Part shown: positions 56,991 to 62,000 of the stretch, piece by piece | How the letters are laid out: every line of letters starts with the position of its first letter | Position numbering within the stretch: the first letter of the stretch is position 1 | Source: Zygnema cylindricum | Taxonomy: Eukaryota; Streptophyta; Zygnematophyceae; Zygnematales; Zygnemataceae | Assembly: GCA_037447655.1 (NCBI GenBank) | Contig: JBBHKE010001846.1 | Location: 35,001 to 97,000, forward strand | DNA: 62,000 nt | Direction of reading: 5' to 3' | The notes under the pieces: generated by a model | Database searches by the model: none | The model's input: the letters and a program-made list of their open reading frames with translations, nothing else | What the model was told of the DNA's origin: nothing | Translations under genes and position numbers: made by a program

Positions 56991-57013
56991 AACTCTAACA
57001 ACGATTCACGGTG
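56991..57013 (+). repeat. X-family MITE terminus remnant
   Basis: actctaacaacgattcacggtg followed by TA; it matches the inverted end of X1-X4. No partner end found nearby. Confidence 0.5.
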
Positions 57014-59263
57014 TACTTTCAACCTTTTTTTTAGAAATTCCGTACAGTTAACCCGTACACGAAAAGTATACGAAATTTACGAAATGTTCAAAAAACCCTA
57101 AAAATAATACATAATCGTAAAAAATTCAGAATTTTAACGAATGAAACCTCTATGATTTGCGCCTATTTTGGGTCCTGGCCAATAAGCGACTAGAACCATA
57201 TGCCTACGTTACAAAATTCACAATTCGTGGATTAAAACCCTTCCTAACTACATGGAAATGCGTTAACCTACATGGGTTCACGACTTAAATTATAACCAAT
57301 CAGCGTGAGTTGTTAACACTTCGAAATCGCACGTTGTGTCACCAATGTTTCGCAATCTTACGTCGCGTCACCGATGTTTGAAATCGTACGTTACGTCACG
57401 CCAAAATCTGCGACAGAAAAACGTATGTACCGGCGCCGTCGCTCACACGATCATTCGATTCTATACAATTCCGTACCTCCGTTCCACACGCGGAATTTCC
57501 GGCGTCACAATAATGTCAATCAAGGTACACAATAATGTCTGCGTTCAAACATGATTTGTAACCCAAAAGGAATTGGTGTTGCGTTCAAACATGAGTTTAA
57601 CCCAAATAGAATTAGTGTAGCTGCGGCCCGTGATATTGTTACAAATAAACTAAATTAATGTCCCGACACAATGCGGCATGGCATCAAGTTATTTCACAAA
57701 GGCATGAAATGGATTTGTGAAATCTGTTGGGACCGAATCGTGTTTGCATTGTTAAAAGTTCAAACGCTTCCCACGATTTTTTTTAATATGGTTGAAAGGA
57801 TTTGACCCAATCTCCCAGTTTATTGGTCCAGTTGGATGCTAAAATTGTGATTGGAAAAAATGTCATCTTTAAACATTTTGAAGTTAAATACAGTTACTGA
57901 ATACTAAAACTATATGATTATTGAATGTAGGTGGACTCTTACATGTATAATATACCTTCAATTTCTTTTGTTTTTGTTTTGATTTATTCACTTATAATTC
58001 CTTAAATTTGGCACTCTTTTGCATTTGTTGTATAAACTTGAGGATTTAGTATAATCCGAGATGACGGAATTAGTTGTGGGGGTTGCTCAAAGTGGGAGAT
58101 CAAAGAATTTGGTGAGTTATCTTCACACCCTCTTTCCACGTATGTGCTTAGGTCTAACATTCAATTAACGACTTATTGGGGAAAAAGAGGGATGTTTTTT
58201 TTTCTCGAGAGAATAATAATGTTTAAAGTGACGATGATTTGAAAAGATTGCTAAGATGAATTGGTCAATTTCATAATCAATGTTACGTAAAGAGGCACTG
58301 TAAGTAGTCTTGTCAATGTGTAGGAAACGGTTGATTTCATTCAATGATTAAGTGTCGAGGAATCAGGAAGTCGTGTTAACGTGGGTCTAAAGCTATATGA
58401 GATAGGGTGGTTACAAATTTCAAATTTCTCATAGTTCAAGACAATATTTAATGAAACTATGATTTCCGTATTACGACCTGTGACTTAAACAACCAAGTTC
58501 AACTAGCCTTGTCTTCAAGAGTTGTAGTGTCTTAGAGTATGTCCCCATGTACTTGTAACTTAAAGAACTTAATTTGTATTTTAGCGTAGATTTTTCGGAC
58601 CCGGTTTTTAGGTGTTCTTATGTGTGACAAAAAAATTGTTACTTAAAAGAGTGATGATTGTATACGTTGACAATGCTCGTGACGGTTGTCAGCGTTTACA
58701 ATTTGTGATGACGCATGCTATTTTTTGTAACTTCTTTGGACGTTGCATGTTTTACCGTGACATTATAGACGTACCGCCTTCTAGCCTGTGTCGTTTCAAG
58801 GTCAAAGAAGATGTGCTTTGCCTTTGCGTCTCCAATCCAGTCAAGGTGAAATGGCATCGGAATCTTGAGACCCTTGGAAAAAAAAATCGTACCGGACGGA
58901 AACGGACAAAACAAAACAAATTGTGCACTTTTCCTCATCGTACTGAACGCAAAGGGACAAAAGATAGCGAATAGTGTACTTTTACTCATCGCTTGAAATT
59001 GTTTGAAAGTTTTGGAAAACATCGACACGTGCGATATTGTGTTATTATCTGTTTAACAGTAACATTTTATTTTAAAACAATTCGCCGATGTGTTTTAAAT
59101 AAAAATTCGAAGACAACTTTTCTTGACGTGGCCTTGGGTTGAAAAACACAAGACGACAACATTTAGTACATTCTAAGTTTGACGATGACGCAAAATTTAC
59201 TTCTATTTTTTTCGATTTCTTTGTACGGCTATTACTTAAGCGCTACAGCGCTAAGTTTTACAC
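57014..59263. other. unassigned region with short tandem repeats
   Basis: 57321-57403 holds three roughly 29-bp units (aatc..acgt.g.gtcaccaatgtttc). 58900-58990 has a 60-bp-spaced duplication of gtg.acttttcctcatcg. No gene with a recognisable family was found. Confidence 0.4.
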
Positions 59264-59266
59264 TAA

Positions 59267-59444
59267 GGGTGACGTTCCATCAGGCGAAAAGTGGCGTAGT
59301 TTACAAAAATCCGCGACTTTCCGTACTAAATCATATCGCCTATTTTGTTTTTATACAAAAAACAACAATACAAAGAATCTTGCCGATATTCTTCAAAGGT
59401 CTTGGGGGTAATACTGGCCGTTGGATGTTCATCAGCAAGGAGTT
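59267..59444 (-). mobile_element. MITE Z3 (Harbinger-like) end, cut by an LTR
   Basis: TAA (59264-59266), then GGGTGACGTTCCATCAGGCG and sequence that is the reverse complement of the Z2 right part (about 2760-2928). Interrupted at 59445 by the V2 LTR; the remainder is not seen. Confidence 0.7.
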
Positions 59445-60476
59445 TGTAGAAATAAAAGGTTATTTTAGTATTTTCTAGGTTTTGCAAAATGCTGAAAAGA
59501 AGCCGAGGCAGTCTGCCTCTAACTTCTCTCTTCAGCTCCCACACTTGTCGTAGTCAGTGAAGGTTGAAGAGGGAGCTAGAGCCATGGCTGCCTATGCTGA
59601 TTAGAGATAGAGTTACGGGTTGTAGATTTTGGTAGATTTACCAAAATAGAAATTGACGGAACCTGGATTTGAACATGGTACCTACCGTCCGTCAACACAG
59701 CCGGTAGCCTTAGCCAGTTAGTCTGACATCATGGTTGGACATATAGGGTTTCGTAATTATTTAGATGCTAACACGTAGCCTATTTTCATTCAACGGAATA
59801 TTTAGACATAGATACAGGTGTAATGTACGGCCACAGAACATCCGAAACGAATACCGCGCATTTTGTTTCAAAGGCGAAACAAATAGTGCGCAAGTATTTA
59901 TAACAGCCACGATTCTAATCCGGCTTCATCGGACGGCCACGAAGCATGCCGAGATCGCGGAATGAGTTTTCGACGGTTTATGGTCGACGTCACATCAATT
60001 GCCACGTGGCACAATCACATTGGATTTCGGCATCTCTGGGGATTCCGGGAACGAATCCAAAAATGACATGTGTCGACTTGTTGGCCATGTTGTTCAATGG
60101 TCGTACACAAAGTACATCGGCACATGTACCTTTATATACGATACACTCTTATGATTGGTGCCGTACTTCAGTAGATAGAGTTTTAGAGAGAGATAGGACT
60201 TAAAAACTTTTGATAGATTAGACCCTCTCTCCTAGTGAGCTCCTGTACAAAAGGTCAATTTTGACCCTTCATAACTTACTGCTCAGGGGAGCAAATTCAG
60301 ATATTCTTTTTGCTATAACCGCAGCGCAGTCTTGCCTTTATAGGAGTGAAGGTGGTCAGAGTTTTTGTCTTCCAGGGTGGCAGTTATTCTTGCTGAAACA
60401 CAAAGGGGTCAGGGTTATCCTACAGGCTTCGTGTGAGCTGCCTACTTTGAGGTCCTATGGAGGTCTCAGAGTTTCT
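59445..60476 (+). repeat. 5' LTR of copia V2
   Basis: TGTAGAAATAAAAGG...GAGTTTCT (final CA mutated to CT), 1032 bp. Hairpin near 59512-59580, tRNA-like module 59653-59729 (minus strand), G-box CACGTG near 60004, GTAC stem-loop near 60103. Primer site GGTTATGGGCCCACC at 60477-60491. Confidence 0.85.
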
Positions 60477-60865
60477 GGTTATGGGCCCACCATCTAGGGT
60501 GCCCATATTCAATGGAGATGGCTTCATATACTAGGAAAGTATGATGACAGGAGCTCTATGTGAGAAACGGTTTTGGGGAATTGTGAGTGGACGGATGAGG
60601 CGTCCATCCAGTCTTGGGATACCTCCAGGGTTTACAGGAGGCAGATTCACTAGAAATGCAGACCCATCTTTAACGGAGGAGAAAAGGAAGGAGAGGTGGT
60701 GGACAAAGGAAAGGAGAAGGAGACTGTCACACCAATAGCAACCAGTTTGGCATTCATGTCACCTATTCCGAGGAACGAGGAGAAGGATATCGATGCCTGG
60801 ACTACAAAAATATGGCGGCTAAGCACTTCATTCTCCGCCATCTTACTCAAGGGCTTGCATCTTTC
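60457..60865 (+). pseudogene. copia V2 gag, N-terminal fragment
   Basis: ATG 60457 lies inside the LTR and reads MEVSEFLVMGPPSRVPIFNG across the primer site. A TAG replaces the conserved Trp (FIY*ES). Beyond it, ALCEKRFWGIVSGRMRRPSS is typical. A frameshift occurs near 60690 and MAAKHFILRHLTQGL is recognisable in part. It is cut at 60865 by the antisense El1-family piece. Confidence 0.8.
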
Positions 60866-61418
60866 TTTTGAACTCATATTTTTATCCATGATAATTACCC
60901 TATTTTTTAAATTTCCTCACTCTCTCCAACGGAATTCTTTCCACTATCACTTTCTATTTCTATTCCCAAAAAATATTTCTCCTCCCCTAAACCTTTCATC
61001 AAATATTCCTCTTCTCCACTATCCTTTGGACCCCCCTCTAGATTTACATCTCCCCTTTTCTCGGAATCTGTTCAAGTCTCCCTTTCCTACCTGTTTTTTG
61101 TTTCCAAAATATGTATGAAACTATCCTCATTATTTTTATTTTTCCCTTTTTCAATTATATATCCTAGTACTGACTTTCTCATTTCTAATTCATACACTCT
61201 ACACTCCTTGACATCCTCATACCTCCTCTCTCTTTACTTCCCTTATACCTCCAAAAGCACACTGTTGCTTTCGTGGAATTTTTATGTGGGTTTCTCTCTT
61301 CCCCATTCTACTGATGTGAAGAAGCTCCAAAATATCTTCATCCTCTTTCTCCTCTCCCCCTTCTTCCTCCTCATGCACATTCCAACTTCTAATATATTCC
61401 CAACAAGGACACTTCACC
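60866..61418 (-). mobile_element. third El1-family copy, fragment, antisense
   Basis: The minus strand matches the El1 ORF from the zinc-knuckle border (WNVHEEEEGGEEKEDEDILE, KIPRKQQCAFGGIREVKREE) to the DKNMS segment. It has frameshifts and about 100 bp between REE and EDSF that El1 lacks, which suggests an older or parallel deletion derivative. Confidence 0.75.
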
Positions 61419-62000
61419 TGTTAAAGTTATTAGATTTATATGGTATTTTCTAGGTCCAAATGATCAGTATAATAGGAAAAGAAAATGGCGGACAGCCTAC
61501 CTCCACCTCCTCTCTTTACCCACCATACTTGTTGTAGTCACTCAGGGATAGAGAGGGTGGTTGAGCCATGGCTGTCCTTGTTCAGTTGGCAGGACTAAAG
61601 AGTGACTTATGTCACTCTCAACAAAATGTTGAGCCCGGCAGGACTCGAACCTCCGACCAGCAGAGCAAGGCGTAGCCGTCAGCTCTACCTGGTTTGTCGT
61701 AGAAGTTCGTTGTAATACATGTGGTATGATATTTATATATTTAAACTGTGTTTTGATCATGAATCCGATTAGCGAAATGACGAATGAAAGAACATAGATA
61801 CAAGTGATATATAGTGCGAAGATTATCTCGCACGAAATAAATGAATTGGACATTTGTTTCTACGTCTAATATTGAATGTCGATTTGTGATCCGACGGCAC
61901 ATATCGCTGCCAAAATCGCGGAATGGTCACCTTGGCTATTTGTAGACGTGGCGTGACCTGGTAACACATGGAGAGATAACATTTTGGGAATTCCGAAAAA
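61419..62000 (+). mobile_element. copia LTR, runs off the window
   Basis: TGTTAAAGTTATTAG start; hairpin of the common type at about 61500-61570. The tRNA-like module is at 61631-61702 (minus strand). Its 3' part lies beyond the window. Confidence 0.7.
61631..61702 (-). other. tRNA-like module with perfect box B
   Basis: Minus strand: accaGGTAGAGCtgacgg (D-arm-like) and ggaGGTTCGAGTCCtgc, an exact Pol III box B. The acceptor 5' strand is missing. This is the most tRNA-like of the modules and suggests that the others descend from a tRNA gene. Confidence 0.65.

Noticed and set aside
61631-61702. Functional tRNA gene
   Set aside because: Box B is perfect but the 5' acceptor strand and a convincing anticodon stem are missing; it is part of an LTR.

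Overview
This is a land-plant-type intergenic (heterochromatin-like) window made almost entirely of transposable elements, many nested in one another. I find no intact host gene, no rRNA or functional tRNA gene and no CRISPR. The plant assignment rests on the copia-type elements. Their primer-binding sites read GGTTATGGGCCCACCA, the complement of the anticodon arm of plant initiator tRNA-Met (animal iMet differs in this stem). The gypsy element carries TGGTATCGGAGC, one mismatch from the complement of the tRNAiMet 3' end. Species cannot be told; a repeat-rich non-seed plant is possible but that is a guess.

Layout. 285-3.2 kb: a six-deep nest of small DNA transposons of two kinds, a mariner/Stowaway-like MITE (TA target duplication, CACCG ends) and a PIF/Harbinger/Tourist-like MITE (TAA duplication, GGGTRRSGTTCC ends). 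One contains a perfect 56-bp palindrome. 3.6-10.5 kb: a degenerate pogo/DDE_1-type transposon with acidic and coiled-coil accessory ORFs, three clusters of AGCGACGAG-type palindromes and opposing polypyrimidine/polypurine tracts. 10.8-28.1 kb: an antisense copia array sharing a single LTR between two elements. Its protease is split by a sense-oriented non-autonomous element (El1) that encodes a Gag-plus-remnant-RNase H protein, and the insertion junction is tandemly duplicated. 28.1-30.2 kb: LTR fragments. 30.2-36.2 kb: a decayed Ty3/gypsy element with an LTR inserted in pol and a triplicated RNase H linker. 36.2-43.4 kb: copia family W fragments and solo LTRs, inserted in a long disordered ORF of unknown type (family Q). 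43.4-47.5 kb: a second, antisense Q copy and a Gag-like ORF. 48.4-55.0 kb: copia V1, whose LTR is interrupted by a young non-autonomous W element with apparently identical LTRs. 55-59.3 kb: AT-rich unassigned DNA. 59.3-62 kb: Harbinger-like MITE Z3, copia V2, an antisense El1-family piece and a last truncated LTR.

How the parts work together: H, V1 and V2 encode (in decayed form) the Gag, protease, integrase, reverse transcriptase and RNase H that elements like El1 and W would need to borrow. These copia LTRs share one architecture: a hairpin near the 5' end, a tRNA-like module on the opposite strand with a Pol III box-B-like core, a G-box, a GTAC stem-loop, CCAAT and TATA-like sites, and a Gag start codon just inside the LTR end so that the primer site lies within the gag reading frame. 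All coordinates and alignments were made by eye; boundaries given with 'about' may be off by tens of bases.
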